Counted from the first letter of the stretch, positions 1-11,252 are shown. The stretch: 64,000 bases of DNA from Acidobacteriota bacterium (GCA_026707545.1 JAPOWR010000001.1:1116001-1180000); one strand, 5' to 3'. Numbers and translations: made by a program. The notes: a model not told the origin generated them from the letters alone.

Positions 1-2541
1 GCCGACCGGTCGGGCGACGCCGGGGCAGTCCGGTTGCGCGTGCAGGCGTTGACCTCGACCGGTCGATACGACGAGGCGGCTGCCGTCTTCGAGACGATCG
101 ACGCGGCGGGTCTCGGCCTTGGCCTGCCGCGGGGCAGGGTGGCGCTGCTTCGCGGGGACCGGGAAGAGGCCCGGCGGTCCTTCGAAGAGGCGCGGGCCGC
201 GCGTGGTCCGGACGCCCTGGTCGCAGCGTTCGAGCTCGCGCGGCTGGCGTGGGACCGGGGCGACATCGAAGAGGCGACCAAGGGCTTCTACGGGATGATC
301 GACGCCTACAACAGGGGCACGGCGGACACGGCGGCGGAGCTCCTTGCCGTGGCGGAGGCGTGCCGGTTACTGGGGCGCGACGATCCGGAACTCTTCAAGG
401 ACGCGCTGCGGGCATACGACGAGGCGGTGGCGCTCGCTCCTTCGTGGCCCCTGCCTCGTGTGCGGATCGGCGAACTGTTCCTCGAGAAGTACGACAGCGG
501 TCAGGCGCGTTCGTCGCTGGCCGATGTGCTGCGGGCGAATCCGCGCCATCCGGAGGCACTGCTCGCGATGGCGCGGACGATGCGGTTCGACGGCGATCCG
601 CGGGCCCAGGCCACGCTAGACGCCGCCCTCGACGTCAACCCCAACCTGACGCCGGCGCGCGTTTTCCAGGCCTGGCTCCATCTCGGGGCGGAGCGCTGGG
701 GGGAGGCCCGGGACGAGGCCGAGCAGGCGCTTGACGTCGATCCCGGTTCGCTCACGGCGCGAACACTGCTGGCGGCGGTGGCGTTCCTCGAGGGGCGCGA
801 CGAGGACTTCGCGGGTCTCCGCGACGGCGTGCTGGCCGACAACCCCCGCTACGCGGATCTGTTCAACGATCTGGCCGATGCCAGCGCCGACAACCGGCTC
901 TACCCGCAGGCGCGCGACTTCGCCGCCGAGGCGGTGCGGCTCGATGCGAGATCGTGGCGCGGCTACGGACTGCTGGGCATGAACCAACTCCGGCTGGGCG
1001 ACATCGAGGCCGGCCGGGCGAACCTGGAAACCTCCTTTGCGGGCGATCCTTACAACGTCTGGACCAAGAACACGCTCGACCTGCTCGACACGTTCGGCGA
1101 CTACCGGATGGTGGAAAGCGAGCACTTCGAGTTCCACATCCACGATCGCGAGGCCGATCTCCTGGCCCCGTACATGGTTGAGTTGGCCGAGGAGGCCTGG
1201 ACCTCGCTCTCCGAGCGCTACCGCTTCGAGCCGCCGACGCCGATTCGAGTGGAGGTCTATCCGTCGCATGCCGACTTCTCCGTTCGGACCGTCGGACTGG
1301 CGGGGCTCGGCGCTCTCGGGGTGTGCTTCGGCCCGGTGGTCGCCCTGGATTCGCCTTCGGCGCGTCAGGTCGGCCACTTCAACTGGGGCGGCACGCTGTG
1401 GCACGAGATCGCCCACACGTTCACCCTGCTGGCCACCGACGCGAGGATCCCGCGCTGGTTGACGGAAGGCCTGTCCGTCCTCGAGGAACGCCGGGCGAGG
1501 CCCGGCTGGGGTGACGACGTGCAGGTGGGCTTCCTGACCGCGCTTCGCGACGGCGATCTGCTGGGCATCGCGGAGATCAACGACGGCTTCGTGCGGCCGA
1601 AGTTCCCGAACCAGATCGCGCTGTCCTACCTTCAGGCCTCCCTGATCAGCGAGTGGATCGAAGAGGAGTACGGCTTCGACGCGACTCTCTCGATGCTCGC
1701 GGGCTATCGCGACGGCAGGAGCACGGAGGAAGTGTTCGACGAGGCGATGTCCCTCTCGCTCGAGGCGTTCGACGAGCGCTTCTTCGGCCACCTGGGCACG
1801 CGCTTCGGCGGCGCCATGGCGGCGCTCGGCGATGCCCCGTCCGATTCCGGCGAGGAAGATCAGGACCCGGGCGAAGGCGGACCGTCGCGCGCGCCGACCC
1901 GGAATCCCTTCGAAGGCCGGGAGCTCAATCTCGAGCAGTTGGCGCTGGCAGCGAAGGAGAACCCGGACGACTTCAGAATCCAGATGACCTATGGCTACGC
2001 CCTCTTTCGGGAGGAGCGGTTCGCGGAAGCGGAAGAACCCCTCGTGCGGGGCCGCGACTTGTTCCCGGAGTACGTCGGTTCCGGAAACGCCTACACTCTG
2101 CTGTCGGAAATCTACCGGCAGCAGGAACGCGAGGAGGAGGCGATCGAGGCGCTGATGACGCTGGTGGCAAGCAACGAAACGGCCTGGGATGAGCACCTGG
2201 CCCTGGCCGAGTTGCTCGGCGCCGCGGGCCGCGAGGAGGAAGAGGCAGAGATCCTGGAACGGTCGCTCTACATCTCGCCATACGATCTGGACGTGCACCG
2301 CCGCCTCGCCGAGCTCGCCTTCGCTTCCGACCGCTTCGCCCTTGCCGTGCGCGAACGGGCCGCCCTGGTCGCGCTCGATCCGCCCGACCGGGCGGTTGCG
2401 CTCTACGAGCTGGCCCTGGCGCAGCACCGTGCCGGCCGGCCGGAGAGCGCGCGCCGGACGGTGCTGCGGGCGCTCGAGGTGGCGCCCGGCTACGACCCGG
2501 CGCAGGAACTCCTGCTCGACCTGGTGGGGAAGGGCTCGTGA
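1..2541 (+). CDS. TPR-repeat protein with HEXXH (peptidase MA-like) domain, 5' partial
   Basis: The reading frame is open from base 1; a TTG at 34 is available, but the protein probably begins upstream of the window. Counting from that TTG, residues ~1-330 and ~640-835 are helical tetratricopeptide-type repeats. Between them lies a gluzincin-like domain with HEIAH at ~457-461 and a downstream TEGLSVLEE that would supply the third zinc-ligand Glu, the arrangement of the peptidase MA-like family. A Glu/Asp/Gly-rich linker (~605-630) separates the protease from the second repeat block. It is the first visible gene of a Bat-type operon and its stop overlaps the next start (TGATG at 2539-2543). 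A periplasmic scaffold or protease role is inferred. The substrate is unknown. Confidence 0.85.
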   Translation, partial: ADRSGDAGAVRLRVQALTSTGRYDEAAAVFETIDAAGLGLGLPRGRVALLRGDREEARRSFEEARAARGPDALVAAFELARLAWDRGDIEEATKGFYGMIDAYNRGTADTAAELLAVAEACRLLGRDDPELFKDALRAYDEAVALAPSWPLPRVRIGELFLEKYDSGQARSSLADVLRANPRHPEALLAMARTMRFDGDPRAQATLDAALDVNPNLTPARVFQAWLHLGAERWGEARDEAEQALDVDPGSLTARTLLAAVAFLEGRDEDFAGLRDGVLADNPRYADLFNDLADASADNRLYPQARDFAAEAVRLDARSWRGYGLLGMNQLRLGDIEAGRANLETSFAGDPYNVWTKNTLDLLDTFGDYRMVESEHFEFHIHDREADLLAPYMVELAEEAWTSLSERYRFEPPTPIRVEVYPSHADFSVRTVGLAGLGALGVCFGPVVALDSPSARQVGHFNWGGTLWHEIAHTFTLLATDARIPRWLTEGLSVLEERRARPGWGDDVQVGFLTALRDGDLLGIAEINDGFVRPKFPNQIALSYLQASLISEWIEEEYGFDATLSMLAGYRDGRSTEEVFDEAMSLSLEAFDERFFGHLGTRFGGAMAALGDAPSDSGEEDQDPGEGGPSRAPTRNPFEGRELNLEQLALAAKENPDDFRIQMTYGYALFREERFAEAEEPLVRGRDLFPEYVGSGNAYTLLSEIYRQQEREEEAIEALMTLVASNETAWDEHLALAELLGAAGREEEEAEILERSLYISPYDLDVHRRLAELAFASDRFALAVRERAALVALDPPDRAVALYELALAQHRAGRPESARRTVLRALEVAPGYDPAQELLLDLVGKGS

Positions 2542-3350
2542 TGCGCGGCCGAAGCGGGTGCCGTGGGCTTCGGGTACTGGCGGGTGTTGTCGTGCTCGGC
2601 GTGCTTGCCGGTGCGCTGCTCGCTCGCGACGACTTCTGGCGGACGCCCAAGGTGGAGACGCCGTCGTATCCCTACTCGGGTGGCTTCACCTTCGCCCGGA
2701 TCAAGTTCGAACCGACGGAGTGGGGCGGCGGCCCGTTCATGTGGGGTCTCGACCTCAAGTGGAACCACGACTATCCGTTGGCGGAGCAGAACTTCACCCG
2801 GATCGTCGAGGAGATGACCCACATCGACGTGTTCACGGGCGGCGGCAATGTGATCGAGCTGACCGATCCGCGGCTGTTCGAGCATCCCTGGGCCTACCTC
2901 TGCGAGGCGGGCTTCTGGAATCCCACCGAGGAGGAACTCGCCAACCTCCGCTCGTACCTGTTGAAGGGCGGCTTCCTGGTGGTCGACGACATCTTCGACC
3001 GGCCTGGCTATCCGCTCTACTGGGAGAACACCGAGCGGCAGATGGGCCGCCTCCTGCCCGGTTACGAGCTCGTGCCGATGACGATCGATCACCCGGTGTT
3101 CCGGGCCTTCTTTCCGCTCGAGGACCTCGACTTCGACCTCGACCTCCCCGGAATCTACCCCGTGCGGGGCAAGATCTACGGCGTCTTCGAGGACAACGAC
3201 CCGACCCGGCGTCTGATGGTCGCCATCAACTACAACATGGACATCGGCGACTTCTGGGAATGGTCGGAGTACGCCCTCTACCCCGTCGACGTGACCCAGA
3301 AGGGCTTCAAGCTGGGCGTGAACTACCTGATCTACGGCATGACTCACTGA
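2541..3350 (+). CDS. DUF4159 domain protein
   Basis: The protein is about 269 residues. Residues ~10-28 form an N-terminal hydrophobic anchor or signal, followed by a DUF4159 domain: an early FTFARIKF strand, a GGGNVIELTDP segment, then LLKGGFLVVDDIFD, which resembles a Rossmann-like or glutamine-amidotransferase-like fold. The ATG at 2541 overlaps the preceding TGA (TGATG), indicating translational coupling; an in-frame GTG lies just upstream at 2538. DUF4159 genes are commonly found beside MoxR, DUF58 and BatA genes, exactly as here, so an extracytoplasmic role in a Bat-like complex is likely. The biochemical function is unknown. Confidence 0.85.
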   Translation: MRGRSGCRGLRVLAGVVVLGVLAGALLARDDFWRTPKVETPSYPYSGGFTFARIKFEPTEWGGGPFMWGLDLKWNHDYPLAEQNFTRIVEEMTHIDVFTGGGNVIELTDPRLFEHPWAYLCEAGFWNPTEEELANLRSYLLKGGFLVVDDIFDRPGYPLYWENTERQMGRLLPGYELVPMTIDHPVFRAFFPLEDLDFDLDLPGIYPVRGKIYGVFEDNDPTRRLMVAINYNMDIGDFWEWSEYALYPVDVTQKGFKLGVNYLIYGMTH

Positions 3351-3397
3351 GGGGGCCCGCAACTCCCCAAACATTGGCCTGAACGATGGAGAACCAG

Positions 3398-4459
<1,062 letters not shown>

Positions 4460-4469
4460 CGGCGCCCGC

Positions 4470-5363
4470 GTGAGCTACGGCAGGTTCGTCGACACGGAGA
4501 CGCTGAGCCGGATCAGCAGTCTGGACCTGCTCGCCAAGACGGTCGTGGAGGGCTTCGTCAGCGGGCTGCACCGGTCGCCGTTCCTGGGCCGGTCGATGGA
4601 CTTCGCGGAGTACCGCGCCTACCAGCCCGGGGACGACATCCGCCGCGTCGACTGGAAGCTCTTCTGCCGCACGGACCGCTTCTACGTGAAGGAGTTCGAG
4701 GCGGACACGAACACCAACCTGACGATCGCGCTCGACGTCTCCCGCTCGATGGACTTCGGCACCGGAGCGCTAACCAAGCTGGACTACGGGCGTTACCTCG
4801 CGGCATGCCTGGGCTACTTCGCGTCCAAGCAGAAGGACCGGATCGGACTGGTGACGTTCGACAGCGAGATCGTCGACTACGTTCCGCCGGCTGCGAAGCA
4901 CCTCCAGGTCGTCCTCCATACGATCGACCGCATCGAGCCGGGCGGTGGCGGCAGCCTCCGCGAACCGCTGCTCGAAGTGGTCGACTCGGTGCGCCGCCGG
5001 AGCATGGTGGTCCTCATCTCGGACTTCTACGAAGATCCCGAGACGGTGATCAAGGCGGCGGCGGGGTTCCGGCACAAGGGCAACGACATCATCCTCTTCC
5101 ACCTGCTCGATCCCCTGGAACTCCGCTTCGACCTGGAGGGCGAACTGGATCTGCGTGATCTGGAAACGGGAGCACGACAGGCGGTCATGCCGGACGTGCT
5201 CCGGGATCAGTACCTGGACCTGATTCGGGAACACACCCGGACGCTCGACCGCTCCCTGGTCGAGGCCGGTATCGACTATTCGCTGGTCGACACCTCGCAA
5301 CCTCTCGACGCCGCGCTTTACAGCTACCTGTCGGCGCGTCTCTACGCGATGAAGGCGAGGTGA
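4470..5363 (+). CDS. DUF58 domain protein (VWA-like MoxR partner)
   Basis: This 297-residue protein carries the DUF58 signature YQPGDDIRRVDWK at ~51-63, then a VWA-like metal-site strand DVSRSMDFG at ~90. It lacks the N-terminal membrane segments of longer DUF58 proteins and is probably cytoplasmic or peripheral. The start is GTG, ten bases after the moxR stop, and the next gene starts three bases after its stop. MoxR plus DUF58 plus BatA is a recurrent gene set. DUF58 proteins are thought to be clients or adaptors of the MoxR ATPase. Confidence 0.93.
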   Translation: MSYGRFVDTETLSRISSLDLLAKTVVEGFVSGLHRSPFLGRSMDFAEYRAYQPGDDIRRVDWKLFCRTDRFYVKEFEADTNTNLTIALDVSRSMDFGTGALTKLDYGRYLAACLGYFASKQKDRIGLVTFDSEIVDYVPPAAKHLQVVLHTIDRIEPGGGGSLREPLLEVVDSVRRRSMVVLISDFYEDPETVIKAAAGFRHKGNDIILFHLLDPLELRFDLEGELDLRDLETGARQAVMPDVLRDQYLDLIREHTRTLDRSLVEAGIDYSLVDTSQPLDAALYSYLSARLYAMKAR

Positions 5364-5366
5364 GGG

Positions 5367-7562
5367 TTGGGTCTGCTCGCACCCCTCTTCCTGCTCGGGC
5401 TGGCCGCGGTCGCGGTCCCGGTGATCATCCACCTGCGGCTGCGTCATCGGAGTCAGGTGGTCGCCTTCCCGTCCCTGATGTTCATCTCCAGGGCGCCGTA
5501 TCGCTCCGTCCGGCGTCGGCGGCTGCGCGATCTTCTGCTCCTGGCCCTTCGCTGCCTGGCGCTGGCGCTCCTGGCGCTGGCGTTCGCGCGGCCGCTGTTT
5601 CAGGGCGACTCGGCGGCGAACGCGGCTGCCGCGAATCGGCTGAGCGTGGTGCTGTTGGACAACTCGTTCAGCATGGGGTTAGGCGGCAGGTGGCAGCGCG
5701 CCATGGATGCCGCGGCTTCAGCCTTCGAGGGAATGGGCGCACAGGATCGTGGCGCCCTGATCGTCTACTCGGACCAGGCGGAGATGGTGAGCACGCCGAC
5801 ATCGGACCGGTCGCTGCTTCTGACCCTGACGAGGGAGGTGGAGCTCGTTCCCCGGGCGACCTCCCTGCTGCCCGCGATTCAGGTAGCCCGGGGCGTGCTC
5901 GCGGATGCGGGAACGACCGCCGTCCGGGAACTGGTGATCGTCAGCGACTTCCAGCGCTCGTCCTGGGCGCCCGACAACGCGGCGCTGCTGCCCCAGGGCG
6001 TCGAACTGCGTCTGGTCGATGTCCGCTCGGATGAAGAAGCCGTTGGCAACGCGGCGATCACGGACGTCGTGCTCGACCACTCCCGTGTGTCGTCCAGTGA
6101 AGGCGGAGCGGATGATCGGGAGCAAGTGGGCATCGCGGCCCGGATCAGCTACCAGGGTCTTGGCGCGGTAGCCCCGGAGGACGGGGCAGCTTCCGCCCTG
6201 CGTGCGGAAGTCGATCTGCTGTTCGACGGCGAGGTCATCCAGACCCGGGCGGTAGATGTGCCTCTCGACTCCTCGACCATGGTCAGTTTCGCGCCCGAGG
6301 TCCTGGAACGCGAGCGGACGACCCGGGGCACGGTGCGTCTTCGCGAGGACGCTCTCGAACCGGACAACGAGTTCCACTTCGTGCTGTCACCCGCCCACGA
6401 GGTCGGCGTGCTGGTCATTGAGCCCGATGGCGACCGGCGGCGCAGCCGGTACCTCGAGGAGGCGCTGTCGCTCGGACGCCGCCCGTTCCTGCGGGTGAAC
6501 AGGGTCCAGGCCTCCGGGTTTGAGCCGACGATGCTGGACGGCAAGTCCGTCGTTGTGATCAACGACGCGGCGCAGCAGCTTCCGTCGGGGGCCAGCGCGG
6601 CGGTTCTGCGCTTCGTCCGCGAAGGCGGCGGCCTCCTGCTCGGGGTGGAACGCGGCCTGACCTCGACCTCGGCCCTGCTGGGAGAGCTCGGCGTCGGAAG
6701 CCCGCAGCAGGTGGACCGGCTGTCCGGCACGCCCGGCTCCCTGGCCTGGTTCGACACGGGTCATCCGGTGTTCGACATCTTCGCGGCGGCCCGCAGCGGG
6801 GATTTCTCCTCGGCGTCGTTCTTTCGCTATCACCGGCTCGAGATTCCGGACGGGGCGGCAGCGGTCGCTCTCTTCGACGACGGCTCGCCGGCTCTGCTCG
6901 ATCTGATGCCCCTGGTGACCGACGACTCCGCCGCCGATTCCGACATCCGGGAGCGCGGCCGCGTCCTCGTGCTTCCGACATCGCTCGATACGTTCTGGAA
7001 CACTCTGCCCGTCCAGGCGGTGTTCCTTCCCTTCGTGCATCGGTCGATGGAGTACCTGGCCGGATACTCGCTCGCCCGCTCGTGGTACCGCGTGGGTGAA
7101 GTCGCCTCGGTCGAATTGCCGCGACAGGGCCTCGACGACACGGGTGACGGGTACGTTGCGGTCGCTCCTTCCGGCGGTGAGCGTCGGGTGGAGGGTGACG
7201 GCCGGGAACTGCTGCTCGACGTGGAGGAACCCGGCTTCTACGAGTTTCGCGAGGTGCGAGCGGACGTTGCCGCCGAGCGGCTGACCCTGGCAGCGAACGT
7301 GCCGGTGTCGGAGTCCGACCTGGCCGCTCTCGACGTCGACGAGTTCATGTCACGCATCAGGCCGGTTCAGCCCGACGAGGAAGCGGCGACCCTGGCGAGC
7401 GCGGCCACGCCGGAGGAGCGTGAGCGAAGGCAGCGCCTCTGGTGGTATCTGATCGCGGCGGCGGCCGCCGTTCTGGCGGCCGAGGGCCTGTTCGGCAACC
7501 GCCGGCCTGCCACCGCAGCGCCGATCGTGACAGCATGGGGCCCCACCGGCGAGGAGACCTGA
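5367..7562 (+). CDS. BatA-like membrane protein with VWA-type and GATase-like domains
   Basis: The 731-residue protein opens with the BatA/aerotolerance N-terminal signature: a hydrophobic LLAPLFLLGLAAVAVPVIIH segment, an Arg-rich stretch, then a second hydrophobic segment (~50-75). A VWA-type strand VVLLDNSFSMG at ~94 contains the DxSxS-like metal motif in altered form (DNSFS). Later sequence resembles the glutamine-amidotransferase-like module seen in long BatA proteins, and a C-terminal membrane helix lies at ~690-715. It starts with TTG four bases behind the DUF58 stop, with GAGG just upstream. It is likely the inner-membrane scaffold of the operon, with a large periplasmic portion. Confidence 0.88.
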   Translation: MGLLAPLFLLGLAAVAVPVIIHLRLRHRSQVVAFPSLMFISRAPYRSVRRRRLRDLLLLALRCLALALLALAFARPLFQGDSAANAAAANRLSVVLLDNSFSMGLGGRWQRAMDAAASAFEGMGAQDRGALIVYSDQAEMVSTPTSDRSLLLTLTREVELVPRATSLLPAIQVARGVLADAGTTAVRELVIVSDFQRSSWAPDNAALLPQGVELRLVDVRSDEEAVGNAAITDVVLDHSRVSSSEGGADDREQVGIAARISYQGLGAVAPEDGAASALRAEVDLLFDGEVIQTRAVDVPLDSSTMVSFAPEVLERERTTRGTVRLREDALEPDNEFHFVLSPAHEVGVLVIEPDGDRRRSRYLEEALSLGRRPFLRVNRVQASGFEPTMLDGKSVVVINDAAQQLPSGASAAVLRFVREGGGLLLGVERGLTSTSALLGELGVGSPQQVDRLSGTPGSLAWFDTGHPVFDIFAAARSGDFSSASFFRYHRLEIPDGAAAVALFDDGSPALLDLMPLVTDDSAADSDIRERGRVLVLPTSLDTFWNTLPVQAVFLPFVHRSMEYLAGYSLARSWYRVGEVASVELPRQGLDDTGDGYVAVAPSGGERRVEGDGRELLLDVEEPGFYEFREVRADVAAERLTLAANVPVSESDLAALDVDEFMSRIRPVQPDEEAATLASAATPEERERRQRLWWYLIAAAAAVLAAEGLFGNRRPATAAPIVTAWGPTGEET

Positions 7563-10500
7563 TGGCAGCCAGCTTCGATCCCATCTACGACCCGACGTAC
7601 GGCGAACTGATGGCGGTGATCCGGCGCGTGCGCGCGCGCTGGCGCGTGAAGGTGGGCTTGCGCGGCCTCGTCATGCTGACGTTGGCCGGATTCGCCGCCT
7701 TCGCGATGTCCGTTTGGGGCATGGACTACTTCCTCTACAGCGAGCGGGCGGTCCAGATCTTCAGATGGCTTACGTACGTGGCCCTGGTCGCGCTGGCCGT
7801 CCGGCTGCTCGTGGTGCCCCTCGCTCAGCGGGTATCGAAGCGGCAGGTGGCTCTCTACGTCGAAGAGCACGAGCCGACGCTCAAGGCCTCGGTGCTGAGC
7901 GCGGTCGAACTCGGGCCGGTGCAGCAGGGCTCGCCCCGCGATACGGAGCGAGTGTCGCCGGAACTCCAGCGGCGGGTTCTGGAAGAGGCGATCGAACGCT
8001 GCCAGAGCAGCGGCTTCGCCACCGGGATCGAGCGCGGACCTCTGCGACGGTTCTCGGCAGCGCTCCTGGGAGTGGCCGGCGCGGGCATGGCCGCGGTCCT
8101 GATCAGCCCCGCCTTCCTGCAGCACGGCGCGATGCTGCTCTTCGCTCCCTGGCGCGCCGCGGCGGCGGACAATCCCTACCAGTTGCGCGTGGGGCCCGGG
8201 AACCTGACCGTGGCGCGCGGTTCGGACCAGCTGATCACGGCGGCCGTCCTGGGGTTCGATCCGGACCGCGTCGAGGTCGCCCTCCGTCCGCTGGATGCGA
8301 GCGGCAACGCGCAGGGTGATTGGCAGCAGTGGCCGATGAACCGCCTCGGCGTGGAAGGCGAAGCCTCCGACGAGCTGATGATCGGGGACGCCAGGGTCAC
8401 CCACGACTTCATCGCCCTGAACCTGCGCTCGGACACGGACTACTACGTCGACGCGTCCGGCGTGCGCTCGCCGATCTACCGCATCCGGGTGAAGGACCTG
8501 CCCTACGTGGAGCAGATCGACCTGCAGTACCGGTTCCCCGAGTACAGCGGCCTGTCCGACCAGACCGTCGAGGACGGCGGAGACATCGCGGTACTCGAGG
8601 GCACGGAGGTTCTGTTCAGCGTCCTGCCGATCTTCGCGGTGCCGGAAGGACGGCTTCTGATCGAGGGTGAGGAGCCGATCGGCCTCAGTCCCGGGAGCGG
8701 ACGGATGACGGCCGCCTTCACGGTCAGCGGCAACACGTACTACCGCGTCGAGTTGATGGACGAGGACGGCCGATGGCATCGGGCCTCAGCCGAGTACATG
8801 ATCACCGCGCTCGAGGATCAGCCGCCGATCGTCCGCTTTGCGAGCCCCGGCCGGGACATCCAGGTGACGCTGGTCGATGAGGTGTTCGCCCAGGTGGAGG
8901 CGGAGGACGACTACGGTGTGAGTCGCCTGGGTATCCGCTACGCGATCAACGGCGGCGAGGAGACGGCGATCAACCTCCTGGACAGCCGATCCTCGATGAA
9001 GAAGGTCAACGCCGGGCATACGCTCTTCCTGGAGGAGATGGAACTGACGATCGGGGATTCGATCTCCTACTACGCCGAAGCGTGGGATCGAAGCCGCTCG
9101 AAGCCCGTCATCAGCGACATCTACTTTCTGGAGATCAGGCCCTTCGATCGAAACTACAGGCGGGCCGAGCAGGGCGGCGGCGGCGGCATGGGCGGCGGAG
9201 GCGGCTTCGACAACACGCTGTCGGTGCAGCAGAAGATGATCATCTCGGCCACGTTCCGCCTGGTCCGGGACGCGGAGGAGTACTCCGCCAGGGAGATGTC
9301 GGAGCACGTGACCACCGTCGCGCTGATGCAGGGGCGGCTGCGCGACCAGGTGGGCTCGCTGATCACGCGGATGGGCAACCGAGGCCAGTCGTTGCTCGGA
9401 GACGAGGAGTTCTCAAGGATCATCGAGTTCCTGCAGCAGGCCAGCACCGAGATGGCCGCTGCCAAGAGGGAGCTGGAGGCGGAACGGCTCGACGACGCGA
9501 TGACGGTGGAGAAGCAGGCCCTGGCGTCCCTGCAGCGGGCGGAATCGGCGTTTCGCGACCTGACGGTTTCGTTCCAGCAGGGCGGCGGCGGCGGTGGCGG
9601 CGGCAACCAGCAGTTGTCCGAGGATCTTGCCGACCTGTTCGAGTTGGAGCTCGACAAGCTCCGCAATCAGTACGAGACGGTCCAGCGAGGCGCTGCCGAG
9701 CAGACGCAGGCCGAGATCGACGAGCTGATGCAGAAGCTGCGCGAGCTGGCGCGGCGCCAGCAGCGGGAGAACGAACGCCAGAACCGGCTGCGCGGTCGCC
9801 AGCAACAGGGTGGCGGTGGCGGTGGCGGTCAGCAGCAGTTGATCGACGAAACCGAGGAGTTGGCGAGGCGCCTGGAGAGGTTGGCGCGTGAGCAGCAGCG
9901 CTCGGAACTCCGGCAGACGACCCAGGCCCTACGCGAGGCGGTCGAGCAGATGAAGCGCTCACAGGCCGGTTCCTCGGGCTCCCAGTCGAGCGCCGGGGCG
10001 CAGGGGATCGCGGCGTTGGACAAGCTGCGCGACGCCCGCCGGCTGCTGGACCGCGACCGCCGCCAGCAGCTCGGCCGGGACATGGACGAACTGGAGCAAC
10101 GGGCCCAGCGCGTCTCGGACATGCAGGGTCGGATCGAGGAGCAGGTCGAGGACCTGGCCGGCCAGGAAGGCGAGGATGGCCGGAGGCGCAGCGACCTCAC
10201 GGCGCAGGAGCGCTCGGAGTTGATCGAGCGGATCATGGAGCGCAAGGATAGGTTGACCGACGAGGTCGCGGGTCTGGAGGCCCAGCTCAACCGGATGATG
10301 AGGAGCGCCCGCGATGAGCAGCCGGAGGCGGCCCGCAAGCTGCAGGCGTCGGCCGAAGTGATCCGGGACGAGCAGCTGAAGGAGAAGATCCGCTACTCCA
10401 AGGGTGTGCTGGCGGGGCGCGATGCGGAGTTCGCTCGCCTGTTCGAGGGCCAGATCCGCCGGGACATCGATGAGGTGATGGAGCGGATCGCCGAAGCGCA

Positions 10501-11227
10501 GGCCAGCGTCGGCGAAGGGGGTGGCGATCGTCAGGACCGGATGCTCGAGCAGGCCCGCGATCTGGTCGAGAACATGTCCTCACTCGAGGCCCGTCTGCGT
10601 GACCGGGCCGAGGCCGGCGCCAGGCTCGGTCAGCGTTCCGGTCAGGGCGGCGATCAGCAGAGCGGCGACCAGCAGGGCGGCGATCAGCAGGGCGGCGACC
10701 AGCAGGGCGGCGATCAGCAGGGCGGCGACCAGCAGGGTGGCAATCAGGAGGGCGGCAACCAGGAGGGCGGTGGCACGGACCGCGGCGGCGCTCGCAACCT
10801 GGAAGCTGGTGGCAGGGACTGGGGTCGGCCCAGCCAGTACGGATCGAGTTCGGGCGGCTGGTACCAGCCGGGCGTCTTCACCGCCGAAGACCTGCGCCAG
10901 TTCGAGCGCGAACTGGACCAGCGGCGCTCCGACCTGGAGGCCCTGAGGGCCGACCTCCGCCGCGAGCGGATGGACACCACGGATCTGGATCAGCTCCTGC
11001 GCCAGATGGGCGATCTGACTCTGCTTGGGCTCAACAAGGATCCGCTGGCCCTCGAGTCGCTGCGCCGCGACGTCGTGGAGGGACTCCGTCAGTTCGAGTA
11101 CCGGCTGTGGCGCGAACTGCGGGGAGCCGACACCGAACGGGTCTACCTCGGCAACTCCGACCAGGTGCCGCCTGGCTATCGCGAACTGGTCGACGAGTAC
11201 TTCCGCAAGCTGGCCAGCGAGAGCTGA
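7562..11227 (+). CDS. DUF4175-like large membrane coiled-coil protein
   Basis: The protein is 1221 residues from the ATG at 7562, which overlaps the preceding TGA (TGATG); an upstream in-frame extension would run through the batA gene. Three membrane segments lie at ~34-57, ~66-87 and ~164-186. A beta-rich region (~210-530) with Ig-like strands follows, then a long Gln/Glu/Arg coiled coil (~560-1010) interrupted by poly-Gly/Gln runs. A perfect GGDQQ tandem repeat occupies ~1029-1069. This architecture matches the DUF4175 proteins that end Bat-like operons. It is probably an envelope structural component; no catalytic motif is visible. Confidence 0.82.
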   Translation: MAASFDPIYDPTYGELMAVIRRVRARWRVKVGLRGLVMLTLAGFAAFAMSVWGMDYFLYSERAVQIFRWLTYVALVALAVRLLVVPLAQRVSKRQVALYVEEHEPTLKASVLSAVELGPVQQGSPRDTERVSPELQRRVLEEAIERCQSSGFATGIERGPLRRFSAALLGVAGAGMAAVLISPAFLQHGAMLLFAPWRAAAADNPYQLRVGPGNLTVARGSDQLITAAVLGFDPDRVEVALRPLDASGNAQGDWQQWPMNRLGVEGEASDELMIGDARVTHDFIALNLRSDTDYYVDASGVRSPIYRIRVKDLPYVEQIDLQYRFPEYSGLSDQTVEDGGDIAVLEGTEVLFSVLPIFAVPEGRLLIEGEEPIGLSPGSGRMTAAFTVSGNTYYRVELMDEDGRWHRASAEYMITALEDQPPIVRFASPGRDIQVTLVDEVFAQVEAEDDYGVSRLGIRYAINGGEETAINLLDSRSSMKKVNAGHTLFLEEMELTIGDSISYYAEAWDRSRSKPVISDIYFLEIRPFDRNYRRAEQGGGGGMGGGGGFDNTLSVQQKMIISATFRLVRDAEEYSAREMSEHVTTVALMQGRLRDQVGSLITRMGNRGQSLLGDEEFSRIIEFLQQASTEMAAAKRELEAERLDDAMTVEKQALASLQRAESAFRDLTVSFQQGGGGGGGGNQQLSEDLADLFELELDKLRNQYETVQRGAAEQTQAEIDELMQKLRELARRQQRENERQNRLRGRQQQGGGGGGGQQQLIDETEELARRLERLAREQQRSELRQTTQALREAVEQMKRSQAGSSGSQSSAGAQGIAALDKLRDARRLLDRDRRQQLGRDMDELEQRAQRVSDMQGRIEEQVEDLAGQEGEDGRRRSDLTAQERSELIERIMERKDRLTDEVAGLEAQLNRMMRSARDEQPEAARKLQASAEVIRDEQLKEKIRYSKGVLAGRDAEFARLFEGQIRRDIDEVMERIAEAQASVGEGGGDRQDRMLEQARDLVENMSSLEARLRDRAEAGARLGQRSGQGGDQQSGDQQGGDQQGGDQQGGDQQGGDQQGGNQEGGNQEGGGTDRGGARNLEAGGRDWGRPSQYGSSSGGWYQPGVFTAEDLRQFERELDQRRSDLEALRADLRRERMDTTDLDQLLRQMGDLTLLGLNKDPLALESLRRDVVEGLRQFEYRLWRELRGADTERVYLGNSDQVPPGYRELVDEYFRKLASES
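10647..10770 (+). repeat. In-frame tandem repeat encoding GGDQQ pentapeptides
   Basis: A 15-base unit alternates GAT and GAC codons, giving a 30-base higher-order period repeated about three times. It encodes about six G(G/S)DQQ units followed by two GGNQE units. It is coding and low-complexity, inside the DUF4175-like gene. The near-identity of the copies points to recent slippage or recombination. Confidence 0.9.
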
Positions 11228-11252
11228 AGCAGCCTCCTGGCCGTTTGCGCGG

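Noticed and set aside
616..2427. Minus-strand frame of ~600 codons opposite the TPR/HEXXH gene
   Set aside because: No family motif, while the plus-strand gene has TPRs and HEIAH.
10647..10770. Possible CRISPR array or regulatory iteron cluster
   Set aside because: The repeats are contiguous, in-frame and lack spacers; they encode GGDQQ units.
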